A DNA stretch of 64,000 nt, from contig JAXFOY010000009.1 of the NCBI GenBank assembly GCA_034180045.1, forward strand, positions 62,001 to 126,000, in the 5' to 3' direction. The notes under the pieces were generated by a model. The model worked only from the letters and a program-made list of their open reading frames with translations. It was not told the origin of the DNA and made no database searches. Positions 1-8,009 of this stretch are shown one piece after another. Position 1 is the stretch's first letter; every line of letters begins with the position of its first letter. This stretch comes from Eubacterium_B sp034180045 (GTDB lineage Bacteria > Bacillota > Clostridia > Peptostreptococcales > Anaerovoracaceae). The translations under genes were made by a program, and so were the position numbers.

Positions 1-585
1 GCTAAGGAGCTTGCTAAGATAGTAGGCAAAGATGTAAACGGAAACGACGTTCCGCTAAGTGATATAACAGCAGACCAAGGTAACCTTGATGCGGTAAATG
101 ACAAAATCATGAACAATGAACCGGGAACTTTCCCTATTAAATTCACAGGTAAGGACGGCGCCGAGATTGTAGTTAATGTGACGCTTAAGCAGTCAGATGA
201 GGAAATTTCGGCTAAGGACTTCACATATAAGAACAAGGATGGCGTGCTTTCACCTGAGAAAGCGAAAGAGCTTGCAAAGGTAAAGGCTAAAGACTTCCTG
301 CACAACGACATTCCGCTTAAAGATATCATCGTTGACGCAGCTCAGCTGAAAGATTTGAACGATGCGATTAAATCTAATAAGGGCGGTGTATTCAAACTGA
401 CATTCTCGACAGCCAAAGGAAAGAAAGCTGAAATCAGTATAACACTGGTGAAAAAAGCTGTTCCGGCTAAGATAAATACAGGTGACAATTCCAATATGAT
501 GCTGTATGCATTCATGCTGATTATAGCTTTGTCATCGCTTATAGGATGTGTAGTATATAGAAGAAGGGCTGAAAAAAGAGCCTAA
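1..585 (+). CDS. Cell-wall-anchored surface protein, C-terminal part (5' end outside window)
   Basis: The reading frame is open from base 1, so the true start lies upstream; 194 residues are visible. Two repeats of about 100 residues can be seen. Each begins near AKELAK, runs through a V/I-P-L-x-D-I segment and ends in a beta-rich K-G-K/D-A-E-I stretch, as in repeat domains of Gram-positive surface proteins. The C-terminus is a sorting signal: INTGD, a hydrophobic span (about residues 158-182) and a basic tail RRRAEKRA. NTGD replaces the canonical LPxTG, so a sortase with altered specificity is implied. The next gene ends with the same INTGD motif, suggesting one sortase serves both. The ligand is unknown. 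Confidence 0.8.
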   Translation, partial: AKELAKIVGKDVNGNDVPLSDITADQGNLDAVNDKIMNNEPGTFPIKFTGKDGAEIVVNVTLKQSDEEISAKDFTYKNKDGVLSPEKAKELAKVKAKDFLHNDIPLKDIIVDAAQLKDLNDAIKSNKGGVFKLTFSTAKGKKAEISITLVKKAVPAKINTGDNSNMMLYAFMLIIALSSLIGCVVYRRRAEKRA

Positions 586-675
586 AAGGTTTTGCCTTGA
601 GGGAAGATAAGAGGAATATTTAAGATAAGAAAATAACTTAAAAATATGTTCCATGTAATATAAATATGCCCCCCC

Positions 676-719
676 AGGGGCTGCAAAGGTGTGAGAGTAC
701 TCACACTTTTGCAGCCCCT
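676..719 (+). terminator. 20-bp hairpin after the surface protein gene
   Basis: Arms at 676-695 and 700-719 pair over 20 bp with one G-U wobble and a 4-base loop (AGTA). No strong T-run follows, so termination efficiency is uncertain. The position, between two complete transcription units, supports a terminator role. Confidence 0.6.
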
Positions 720-753
720 ATAATTACTCTTGAATTTAGAGGTGCATAGTATC

Positions 754-781
754 TTACAGTATAAGCATGATTTTATATACA
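754..781 (+). promoter_or_regulatory. Candidate promoter for the adhesin gene
   Basis: TTACAG (754-759) and TATACA (776-781) are separated by 16 bases and lie 25 bases upstream of the ATG at 807. Both hexamers deviate from consensus, so this is a tentative call. Confidence 0.35.
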
Positions 782-806
782 GTAAAAAAGAAAGAGTTTA
801 ATTATT

Positions 807-3146
807 ATGAAGAAAAAAGGAAGCATACTGCTGGCACTTTTTATGGTGCTTAACATTCTTTTTTCCGGCTTTGGCGGCAGCTTGGCTTATGCACAGGAAA
901 CAAGCGATGCAACTTCAAGAACTGAAGTCGGTATAGAAAGTAATGACACTAAAGCAGGTTTAGAAAATCCTGCACTTAGCGCAAATACAATCAGCATAGA
1001 AAAGAAACAAGATGAAACGGCAAATGTTGTTAAATAAGCTAGCATAAGTAATAAAATGCTGTCGAGAGCAGTTAACGGTTCAATGAGTCCATTGAACTTA
1101 AAAATGCCTGCCAATCATTCTCAGGACATTGTGATAAATAACTGGGATATACTTGATGGCGACGGGCATTCGTTATCTCCTGCAAACATGGTAACCAATA
1201 CTTCACTGGGATATCAGTTCAAATTTAATTGGAGCCTTAATGTCAGTGGAGGTAAGGTATTGCATGAAAATGATACAGTAATCATTCCAATACCTAAAAG
1301 CAGTACACCAAAAATAGTTTGGACAGCGCAGAACGGTTCTTATGAGAATTTTTTTCAGGGAACTACCTTAATGGGAAAATGGAGATTCCAAAACGGTAAT
1401 ATTGAAATAGTTTTTGGCAGCAACGCAGAGGGTGCAGCACAAATAACAGGAGTTGATTTTACAAGCGGAATAAATGCGCTTTCTGCATTTTACAGCTCCG
1501 CTGTAGATATTCAGGATGCACTGGTATTTCAGGGAACACAAAAGATGATTGGATATAAAGGAACTCCTCTCATCGTTGGCGGAATAGAGCCGATTACCAA
1601 AGGAGGCGGTCCTGCTTCAAATTCTGAGATAAATTGGTTTACAATAACAGGCTATGATAGTGTGCAGAACGGAAGCTTGACATCAGGTCTTGCGGTGGCG
1701 CCTTTAGGACAGGGGGCAACTGTTCAAAATAACGCATATTTGGAGGATGTAATACCTCCTGACGGAAAATTTTCGGGCAGTGTTGCTTTCTATGCCGCTT
1801 TAGCAATCCCGGCATCATTGTCGGCTAACAGCCTTGCGTCAATCAATGCAAGTTACGCAATTGATGTGACATCACACTTTACAAGAAGAACCGACGAAAA
1901 CAAATTTTCAACTTATGCGGCATTTAAGGCGAGTTTGAAACCTTTTGAATATGGAGTATATAACAACCCGGATAATACTCAAACAGTAGTAGTTTACTAT
2001 GGAAATCTGGGAAATAACAATTTGACATATGCAGACGTTGAAGCAAATTGGCTGCAAAATGCAGTAAATAAAGCAATTGACGGATATTACCCGGATACAC
2101 CGGCTAACCGTAGCCTACTGACTACATGGTTCAATACCGTTTATGGTACAGGCAATGTATTTCATGGAAATATTCCTGCATTTAACTTTCACTTCAATAT
2201 AAAATATGATAAGGTCGTCAGTGATACTACTAAAAGTAATACTGTAACCTATACCCATAACGGATTGACGCACAAAGCTACCGGCAAAGGAACAATGCAG
2301 GGTATTATAGGTAATGTATTGGTAAATTCATTTGCAGCCAGAGCGTATAAAATGGATATGGACAGTATGGCATTGTTACCGGGAGCGACAATTAAGCTTC
2401 AACAATATAACGGAACTTCATGGGTTGATTACGGAGCCGCGAAACAGACCAATACAAATGGCTTTGTAGAGTTTAGTTCGTTAAGTGTTGCTAAGTATAG
2501 ATTTGTTGAAACTGTTGCACCGGCGGGATATGATTTAACAAAGTCCCCTAATTATGACTCAAGTATTAAAGGTGTTGTTTCGAAGGAATTTGAGGTGCTG
2601 GCATCAGAAACCGAAGGGCATAAACTGTTATTGGAAAACAAAAAAATCGTATATACACCTACAGCACCGAAGAAAGAAGTATTCAAGGGTGCTACTGAGA
2701 TTAACGGTAAAGAAGTAAATGCAGGCGATGAGCTTACTTACAAGATTACCTACAAAAATACAACAGGAAGTGCAAAGAATGTAACGATAACAGATAAGCT
2801 GCCTGAGCATACAAGCTTTGTATCAGCAGATAACAGCGGAGCGGAAGCAGCAGGAGTTATTACTTGGACAAAGGCGAACCTGGCACATGGAGACAGCTTT
2901 ACAGTAAGCTTTAAGGTAAAAGTAAAAGCAGATGTTAACGGAGAGCTGATAAAGAATAAGGCAAAGGTGAATGATGGAAGTAAGGATTATGATACCAACG
3001 AGGTAGAAAATCCTACACCTAAAATGCCTAAGAAAAAAACAATAAATACAGGTGATAGTAATCATATGACAATATATCTTTTAAGCTTGGTAATTTCACT
3101 GGGAGTACTTGTAAATGTTATTGCAATCAGAAAGAAAAAACAGTAA
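807..3146 (+). pseudogene. SpaA/Cna-B-type adhesin interrupted by one in-frame TAA
   Basis: The ATG at 807 starts a signal peptide (KKK, a hydrophobic core, then AYAQE). Translation stops at TAA 1035-1037 after 76 codons. The same frame then stays open to 3146, and the next ATG (1056) has no ribosome binding site and no signal peptide. Read through the stop, the product would be about 779 residues: an N-terminal adhesin-like region, a Cna-B/SpaA-like domain (around bases 2330-2640, with FAARAYKMD and FVETVAPAGYD), a DUF11-like isopeptide domain (around 2660-3020, with ELTYKITYKN and TDKLPEHTSF), and a sorting signal INTGD plus hydrophobic span plus RKKKQ. A single substitution (for example from CAA, GAA or AAA) explains the break. 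A sequencing error or rare readthrough remains possible. As written, the body should not be secreted. Confidence 0.8.
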
Positions 3147-3235
3147 ATCATACACCCCTTTTTTTACCCAATAAAATCTCAAACATAGTGAAATTTACGG
3201 CAGGATATGGGGTCAAATCCTAACACCTGTTAAAC

Positions 3236-3281
3236 ACACCGTCCTAACAGTCATAAGCTGTTAAGACGGTGTTGTTTTTTT
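3236..3281 (+). terminator. Rho-independent terminator of the adhesin gene
   Basis: Arms at 3236-3250 and 3258-3272 pair over 15 positions with one mismatch around a 7-base loop, followed by TGTTTTTTT. This is a standard intrinsic terminator. Confidence 0.85.
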
Positions 3282-3311
3282 GTCGCTCATCGTGAACTAT
3301 GAACCGTCACA

Positions 3312-3345
3312 TTGACTTTTCAATGATTACTAAGTATACTAAGTA
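3312..3345 (+). promoter_or_regulatory. Promoter with tandem 9-bp repeats (possible autoregulatory operator)
   Basis: TTGACT (3312-3317) and TATACT (3335-3340) are 17 bases apart. Two perfect, directly adjacent copies of TACTAAGTA (3328-3336 and 3337-3345) overlap the -10 box. Ribbon-helix-helix proteins often bind short tandem sites, and the next gene encodes such a candidate, so autorepression is a reasonable inference. Confidence 0.55.
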
Positions 3346-3382
3346 ATATAAGTTATTTTGTTTTGAAAGGGGAATAACTATT

Positions 3383-3619
3383 ATGAGTGCGAAAACAGTG
3401 ACCTGTTCTTTTGTTGTTGACAGGGAATTATATAATAACTATAAAAGTATTGTTATAAAAAACAATCAGAACGTAAAAGGAAATTTGATAAGATATATGC
3501 AGGATGTTGTCGCTTCCGAAATACCTAATAGAGAGAGTATTGAGACGGTCAATAAAGCTGCGGAGGCAAAAACGTCTTCGATGAAATCGGATGTCTCTAA
3601 CAAGAACAGAAATAAATAG
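3383..3619 (+). CDS. Small ribbon-helix-helix-like protein (RelB/DinJ-type antitoxin fold?)
   Basis: This 78-residue protein opens with a strand-like segment (VTCSFVVDREL) followed by two helices (YNNYKSIVIKNNQ and NVKGNLIRYMQDVV). That arrangement is typical of ribbon-helix-helix DNA-binding proteins, including RelB-like antitoxins. The C-terminal 30 residues are charged and probably disordered. The SD is AAAGGGG at about 3365-3371. No toxin-like gene follows; the next gene is phoH on its own ribosome binding site. It is either an orphan antitoxin-like regulator or a small autoregulator. The fold assignment is by eye and moderate; the function is unknown. Confidence 0.6.
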   Translation: MSAKTVTCSFVVDRELYNNYKSIVIKNNQNVKGNLIRYMQDVVASEIPNRESIETVNKAAEAKTSSMKSDVSNKNRNK

Positions 3620-3661
3620 TGATTTGCATTAACTATTTTCCAATCCATGGAGGTTATATTT

Positions 3662-4666
3662 TTGACAAAAGACGAACAATCACAAGCCGTAAAGGCAAAT
3701 GAATTTGTAAAATTCGACATAGACGAAACTATAGACAGAGTGGCTTTATTCGGGAGTTTTGATGTGAATCTGAACTTGATAAGCGAAGCTTCGGGTACGC
3801 AGCTTGTGCAGAGAGATAATTCGATTCTCGTGCGTGGCGAAAACACTGAGCTTGCCATAGGGATTTTGAGCGAATTGAGCGATATTCTAAGAGCGGGGGA
3901 ACCCATAGACGAACAAAAGCTTAACTATGTTATTTCACTAAAAAAGGATGGCGGTTCATACAGCGAAAGCAAGGTCGGCAAAGAAATAGTATGTTTTACA
4001 GCTAAGGGAAAACCGCTAAAAGCAAAGACCATAGGTCAAAAAAATTATGTAAACGCAGTTCGAAAAAGCGATATGGTGTTCGGCATAGGTCCTGCGGGTA
4101 CAGGAAAGACTTATCTTGCTGTCGCACTGGCGGTGAGCGCGTACAAGAATAAGGAAGTCGAAAAGATTATTTTGACAAGACCTGCGGTTGAAGCCGGCGA
4201 AAAGCTGGGATTTTTGCCGGGTGACCTTCAGGATAAGGTGGATCCTTACCTGAGACCTGTCTACGACGCTTTATACGATATTCTCGGAAGGGATAATGCC
4301 CTAAGGCTCAAGGAAAGAGAAGTGATAGAAATCGTTCCGCTTGCCTACATGCGAGGAAGAACCTTGGATAACGCTTTTATCATCCTTGATGAAGCACAAA
4401 ATACAAGCTGTGAACAGATGAAGATGTTCCTGACCCGTATGGGTTTCGGCTCCAAGATAGTGGTAACGGGAGATGTGACTCAGATTGATTTACCTGCGGG
4501 CAAAAAAAGCGGACTGGTAGATGCCGAAAGAATACTTAAAGGCGTCAAGGGTATAGAATTTTGTTACCTCAAAGAAGTCGATGTGGTTAGACATGAGATG
4601 GTAAAAAGAGTCATAGGGGCTTACGAAAGATATTACAAAAATCATCCGAAGAAAGAAGAAAAGTAG
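3662..4666 (+). CDS. phoH: PhoH family ATPase
   Basis: The product is a cytoplasmic PhoH-like P-loop ATPase of 334 residues. It has an N-terminal KH-like region, Walker A GPAGTGKT, a DEAQN Walker B segment (IILDEAQNT) and the sensor-like VTGDVTQIDLP motif. The family is linked to RNA metabolism and nearly always precedes ybeY. I prefer the TTG at 3662, because TGGAGG (3648-3653) sits 8 bases upstream; the alternative ATG at 3647 would overlap that site. The stop overlaps the GTG of ybeY by one base, implying translational coupling. Confidence 0.93.
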   Translation: MTKDEQSQAVKANEFVKFDIDETIDRVALFGSFDVNLNLISEASGTQLVQRDNSILVRGENTELAIGILSELSDILRAGEPIDEQKLNYVISLKKDGGSYSESKVGKEIVCFTAKGKPLKAKTIGQKNYVNAVRKSDMVFGIGPAGTGKTYLAVALAVSAYKNKEVEKIILTRPAVEAGEKLGFLPGDLQDKVDPYLRPVYDALYDILGRDNALRLKEREVIEIVPLAYMRGRTLDNAFIILDEAQNTSCEQMKMFLTRMGFGSKIVVTGDVTQIDLPAGKKSGLVDAERILKGVKGIEFCYLKEVDVVRHEMVKRVIGAYERYYKNHPKKEEK

Positions 4667-5130
4667 TGGAAATATACTTTGAAAATGAGAGGCAAGTCAG
4701 CAGAGAACTGCTTGATTTGATGGTTAAGAGCGCCGGGCTATGTCTGAGCGGAGACGGGATTTCAACTGAAGAAATTGAGCTTTCCGTCAGCTTCGTAGAC
4801 AAAAACGAAATAAGAGAGCTGAACAAAAATTACAGAGGTATGGATAAGGTGACGGATGTTTTGTCTTTCCCTCAGTTTGATTCGCTTTATGATTTGCCAA
4901 AAGAAGGATATATTTGTCTCGGAGATGTTGTAATCTGTAAAGACAGAGCCGAAGAACAGGCTGAGGAACTCGGGCATTCGTACGAAAGAGAAATCATATA
5001 CTTATTTACGCACAGCGTTTTGCATCTGCTCGGCTATGACCATATGAATGAAGAAGAGAAGAAGATAATGAGAAAGCGTGAGGAAGAGGTTATGGAAACT
5101 TTGCAGCTTCCGAGAACGGAGCGTTTATGA
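4666..5130 (+). CDS. ybeY: Endoribonuclease YbeY (16S rRNA 3'-end maturation and ribosome quality control)
   Basis: This 154-residue metalloprotein carries the zinc motif H-x3-H-x5-H in HSVLHLLGYDH, where the usual HG is HS. The upstream LNKNYRGMDKVTDVLSFP block is also diagnostic for the family. YbeY processes the 3' end of 16S rRNA and takes part in ribosome surveillance in the cytoplasm. The start is GTG at 4666, overlapping the phoH TAG. The end overlaps the start of cdd. Function follows from family knowledge. Confidence 0.95.
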   Translation: MEIYFENERQVSRELLDLMVKSAGLCLSGDGISTEEIELSVSFVDKNEIRELNKNYRGMDKVTDVLSFPQFDSLYDLPKEGYICLGDVVICKDRAEEQAEELGHSYEREIIYLFTHSVLHLLGYDHMNEEEKKIMRKREEEVMETLQLPRTERL

Positions 5131-5519
5131 TGAGTAAAATAACTGATTTACAGCTATATCAAATCGCAAAAGAAAGTGCAAAGAAAGCCTATGCACCATT
5201 TTCGGGATTTGCTGTAGGAGCGGCGATTTTGACTGCAACAGGTGAGGTGTTTACGGGCGTGAATGTGGAAAATTCAAGCTATGGCGCTACTATCTGCGCA
5301 GAGAGAGTCGCCTGCACTAAAGCTATATCAGAGGGATTTAGAGATTTTGAAGCTATTGCGATTGCGACGGAAAGCGGAGTTAAAGCACAGCCTTGCGGAA
5401 TTTGCAGGCAATTTCTTTATGAATTTGCGCCGAAACTCAAAGTTATAACGGGAGAAGATGAAGACGAAATCGAGGTGAGCACTCTCGATATTTTATTACC
5501 GAAAGGATTTAGATTATGA
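5127..5519 (+). CDS. cdd: Cytidine deaminase
   Basis: At 130 residues it has the usual size of the homotetrameric enzyme. It deaminates cytidine and deoxycytidine to uridine and deoxyuridine in pyrimidine salvage. Zinc ligands are C57 (in the CAE motif, with E59 as proton shuttle) and C90/C93 in PCGICRQ. The NVENSSYG substrate-binding segment is present. The ATG at 5127 overlaps the ybeY stop, and the 3' end overlaps era in an ATGA arrangement. The order ybeY-cdd-era is common in Firmicutes. Confidence 0.95.
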   Translation: MMSKITDLQLYQIAKESAKKAYAPFSGFAVGAAILTATGEVFTGVNVENSSYGATICAERVACTKAISEGFRDFEAIAIATESGVKAQPCGICRQFLYEFAPKLKVITGEDEDEIEVSTLDILLPKGFRL

Positions 5520-6415
5520 AGTCGGGATTTGTAGGAATTATTGGCAGACCTAATGTGGGCAAATCAACTTTGCTGAATTGCATTCTTGGAGAAAAGATTG
5601 CAATAACAACGGATAAACCCCAAACGACAAGAAACAGTATCAGAGGTATATATACCGAGCGTTTGGAAGATGGAGATACGAGCCAGATTGTATTCATCGA
5701 TACACCGGGCATACATAAGGCGCACAACAAACTCGGAAGCGCTATGGACGATATAGCCATCAAAACATATAAAGAAGTAGACGTAATTCTATTTATAGTA
5801 GACGGAAGTCCTGATAAAGGCAAAGGCGATAAATACATTTTAGAAATGATAAAAAGCGTAGATACGCCTAAATTTTTAATCATAAATAAAGTTGACACTA
5901 TGGAGCCTGAAGAGTTTAAGGCTACTTACGATACATATGATGAGATGAATATTTTTGATGAGATTTTCGGAATTTCAGCGCTAAAGGGTACTCATGTCGA
6001 AAGGCTTGTAAAGGCGATACAAGGATATATCGAGGAAGGTCCCATGTTTTTTCCGGATGACATGATAACAGACCATCCGGAGCGCTTTATCGTAAGCGAG
6101 ATAATTCGTGAGAAGCTTTTGATGTATCTTGACGAAGAGGTTCCGCACGGCGTTGCCGTCGAAATAGAAAGTTATAAAGAGGGCAAAAGTTTGACGGATA
6201 TAGGTGCGGTTATCTATTGCGAGCGTAAGTCACATAAGGGAATAATAATCGGTAAGCAGGGAAAGAAGCTGAAGGGCATAGGCAAGAGCGCCAGACTTGA
6301 AATTGAGGCACTGCTGGGTACAAGAGTTTATCTTGAGCTTTGGGTTAAAGTTAAAGAAAATTGGCGTGACTCGGATATTGCCATCTCAAATTTCGGCTAT
6401 AACGAGGACAGGTGA
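5516..6415 (+). CDS. era: GTPase Era (30S ribosome assembly)
   Basis: The 299-residue protein has an N-terminal GTPase domain: G1 GRPNVGKST, switch I with KPQTTRN, G3 DTPGIH and G4 NKVD. A C-terminal KH domain follows (GIIIGKQGKKLKGIG). Era binds the 3' end of 16S rRNA during small-subunit maturation, which fits its placement beside ybeY. Its ATG lies within the cdd stop region, and its stop overlaps the recO start region, so it is translationally coupled on both sides. Confidence 0.96.
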   Translation: MKSGFVGIIGRPNVGKSTLLNCILGEKIAITTDKPQTTRNSIRGIYTERLEDGDTSQIVFIDTPGIHKAHNKLGSAMDDIAIKTYKEVDVILFIVDGSPDKGKGDKYILEMIKSVDTPKFLIINKVDTMEPEEFKATYDTYDEMNIFDEIFGISALKGTHVERLVKAIQGYIEEGPMFFPDDMITDHPERFIVSEIIREKLLMYLDEEVPHGVAVEIESYKEGKSLTDIGAVIYCERKSHKGIIIGKQGKKLKGIGKSARLEIEALLGTRVYLELWVKVKENWRDSDIAISNFGYNEDR

Positions 6416-6420
6416 TAAAA

Positions 6421-7209
6421 ATGCACACCGACTCAAAAGGCATAGTCTTGAGACATGTCAAAGCCACCTCGGGTAGGAAGATGCTCAGCATATTCACACA
6501 AAAGTATGGGAAAATAAGTGCCGGAACGAGCATATCCGAGCGAGGAAGCAAGGGAAGAGCCGCGCTTTCGCTGAATCGCTTTACATATGGCAGATACGAA
6601 ATCTTCAAAAATAGAGAATTCTATAATATCAATTCCGGAGAAGTGATAAAGAGCTTTTTTCGAATCGGTGAAGACCCGGACAAATATTTTGCCGCCTCAT
6701 ATGTACTTGAACTTACGGATAAAGTCCTGCCTGAGGAAGTTCCTCAGCCCGGGCTGCTCAGTTCACTCGTTGATTTTTTCAGCACGCTCGAAAATAGGTC
6801 AAAGGGGTTTAACACTCTGGTGATAGCATATGAAATCAAACTTCTGGCGGCTATCGGGATGATGCCGAATTTGGATGAATGTGTCGCATGCGGCATTCCC
6901 GTTACGGAATTTAAGAACAGATGTGCAAATGTATTAAGCATAGCTGACGGCGGAATTTTATGTGAGGAATGTGAACAAAAACTTACGCAAAATTCAATGG
7001 GGAAATCAAAGCCGAGATTGATTTATAAACCTAAATTTGATATAGTTAATATAATTAAATACTTTTCGAAAAAGCCGATTTCGGCATTTGAAGCGGTAAT
7101 GCTCGATGCGGAAACGGAAGCGGAATTATACAAGATTCTCAGAGAATATATTTCATATCACATGGATATAAGCTCGCTCAAGAGTGAGGTATATCCCGGC
7201 ATTGTATAG
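6421..7209 (+). CDS. recO: DNA repair protein RecO
   Basis: RecO loads RecA onto SSB-coated DNA together with RecR. The N-terminal OB-fold begins TDSKGIVLR. The C-terminal half has a four-cysteine zinc-finger pattern: CVAC, then CEEC about 35 residues later. I choose the ATG at 6421, with AGGTGA 5 bases upstream (262 residues). A GTG at 6412 is possible, but the GAGG before it is too close. The gene follows era directly, as in many Firmicutes. Confidence 0.9.
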   Translation: MHTDSKGIVLRHVKATSGRKMLSIFTQKYGKISAGTSISERGSKGRAALSLNRFTYGRYEIFKNREFYNINSGEVIKSFFRIGEDPDKYFAASYVLELTDKVLPEEVPQPGLLSSLVDFFSTLENRSKGFNTLVIAYEIKLLAAIGMMPNLDECVACGIPVTEFKNRCANVLSIADGGILCEECEQKLTQNSMGKSKPRLIYKPKFDIVNIIKYFSKKPISAFEAVMLDAETEAELYKILREYISYHMDISSLKSEVYPGIV

Positions 7210-7219
7210 GAGGTTTACA

Positions 7220-7912
7220 ATGGAAATCACATTAGAAAAAATCGAATTGGTAAGAGACCGCACAGGAGTTACATATAAAGAAGCTAAAGAAGCTTTGGAA
7301 AAATCCGGCGGCAATGTGGTGGATGCGATAATTGCAATTGAAGAAACCGTAGATACTATGGAATCCAAGACAGCAAAGGCGAAAAAAGACGCACTTATTC
7401 AGCGTATGAAAGAAATCGTCGCAAAAGGCAATGTGTCCAAAATTGTAGTTACAAAAGGTGAGGACACTCTGCTCAATATTCCTCTTAATGTCGGAATCCT
7501 GGGAACGGTAATCGCTCCTTGGGGAATGATTGCGGGAGTTGTAGCAGCCTTCGGTTTCAGATGTAAGATAGAATTCATCAAGGACGACGGAACTTCTATA
7601 GACATCTCCGAAAGGGCAGGCGGGCTTTACGATACCGCAAAGGAAAAGGGCGCGGATTTATATTCCGATATTAAAGAAAAGGCACCCGGCGTTTACTCCG
7701 ACTTGGTGGAAAAGGGCGGCGAAGCTCTTAATAAAGCGAAGGACGTGGCATTCAAAGCTAAGAACAAGGTGGTAAGAAATGATTTTGCCGAGGATTTTGA
7801 CATCAACGATGTACAGGATGCTGAGGAAGTTGTTTCCGAGGAAACCGAAGATGTAGCCTCTGAAGCCGAGAGGGCGGAAGCTGAAGCGGAAGGTAAAGAA
7901 GAACAGAAATAA
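7220..7912 (+). CDS. DUF4342 family protein with UBA/TS-N-like N-terminus
   Basis: The product has 230 residues. Residues 1-45 resemble a UBA/TS-N three-helix domain (TGVTYKEAKEALEKSGGNV). A DUF4342 core follows, with a hydrophobic centre (VGILGTVIAPWGMIAGVVAAFGF) that could enter the membrane. Next comes a run of amphipathic segments of the Y-D/S-x-x-K-E-K type and a very acidic tail. The ATG at 7220 has AGGAGG 7 bases upstream; the longer frame from 7184 would lie inside recO. Function is unknown. The cluster suggests a translation or membrane-linked role, but that is only context. Confidence 0.8.
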   Translation: MEITLEKIELVRDRTGVTYKEAKEALEKSGGNVVDAIIAIEETVDTMESKTAKAKKDALIQRMKEIVAKGNVSKIVVTKGEDTLLNIPLNVGILGTVIAPWGMIAGVVAAFGFRCKIEFIKDDGTSIDISERAGGLYDTAKEKGADLYSDIKEKAPGVYSDLVEKGGEALNKAKDVAFKAKNKVVRNDFAEDFDINDVQDAEEVVSEETEDVASEAERAEAEAEGKEEQK

Positions 7913-8009
7913 AACCGGCATATAGCTGATAAACTGCTGATTTTGATGTAATTTACGAATCAGCACACAATATAAATTGAAATACAAGGGAAGCAGGTTA
8001 TTTTGACAG

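Noticed and set aside
887..1114. Minus-strand ORF overlapping the adhesin start
   Set aside because: It has no ribosome binding site, is opposite to a recognisable signal peptide and has shadow-like composition.
7913..8009. T-box riboswitch before glycyl-tRNA synthetase
   Set aside because: The gap is only 97 bases and contains neither the T-box core sequence nor a terminator.
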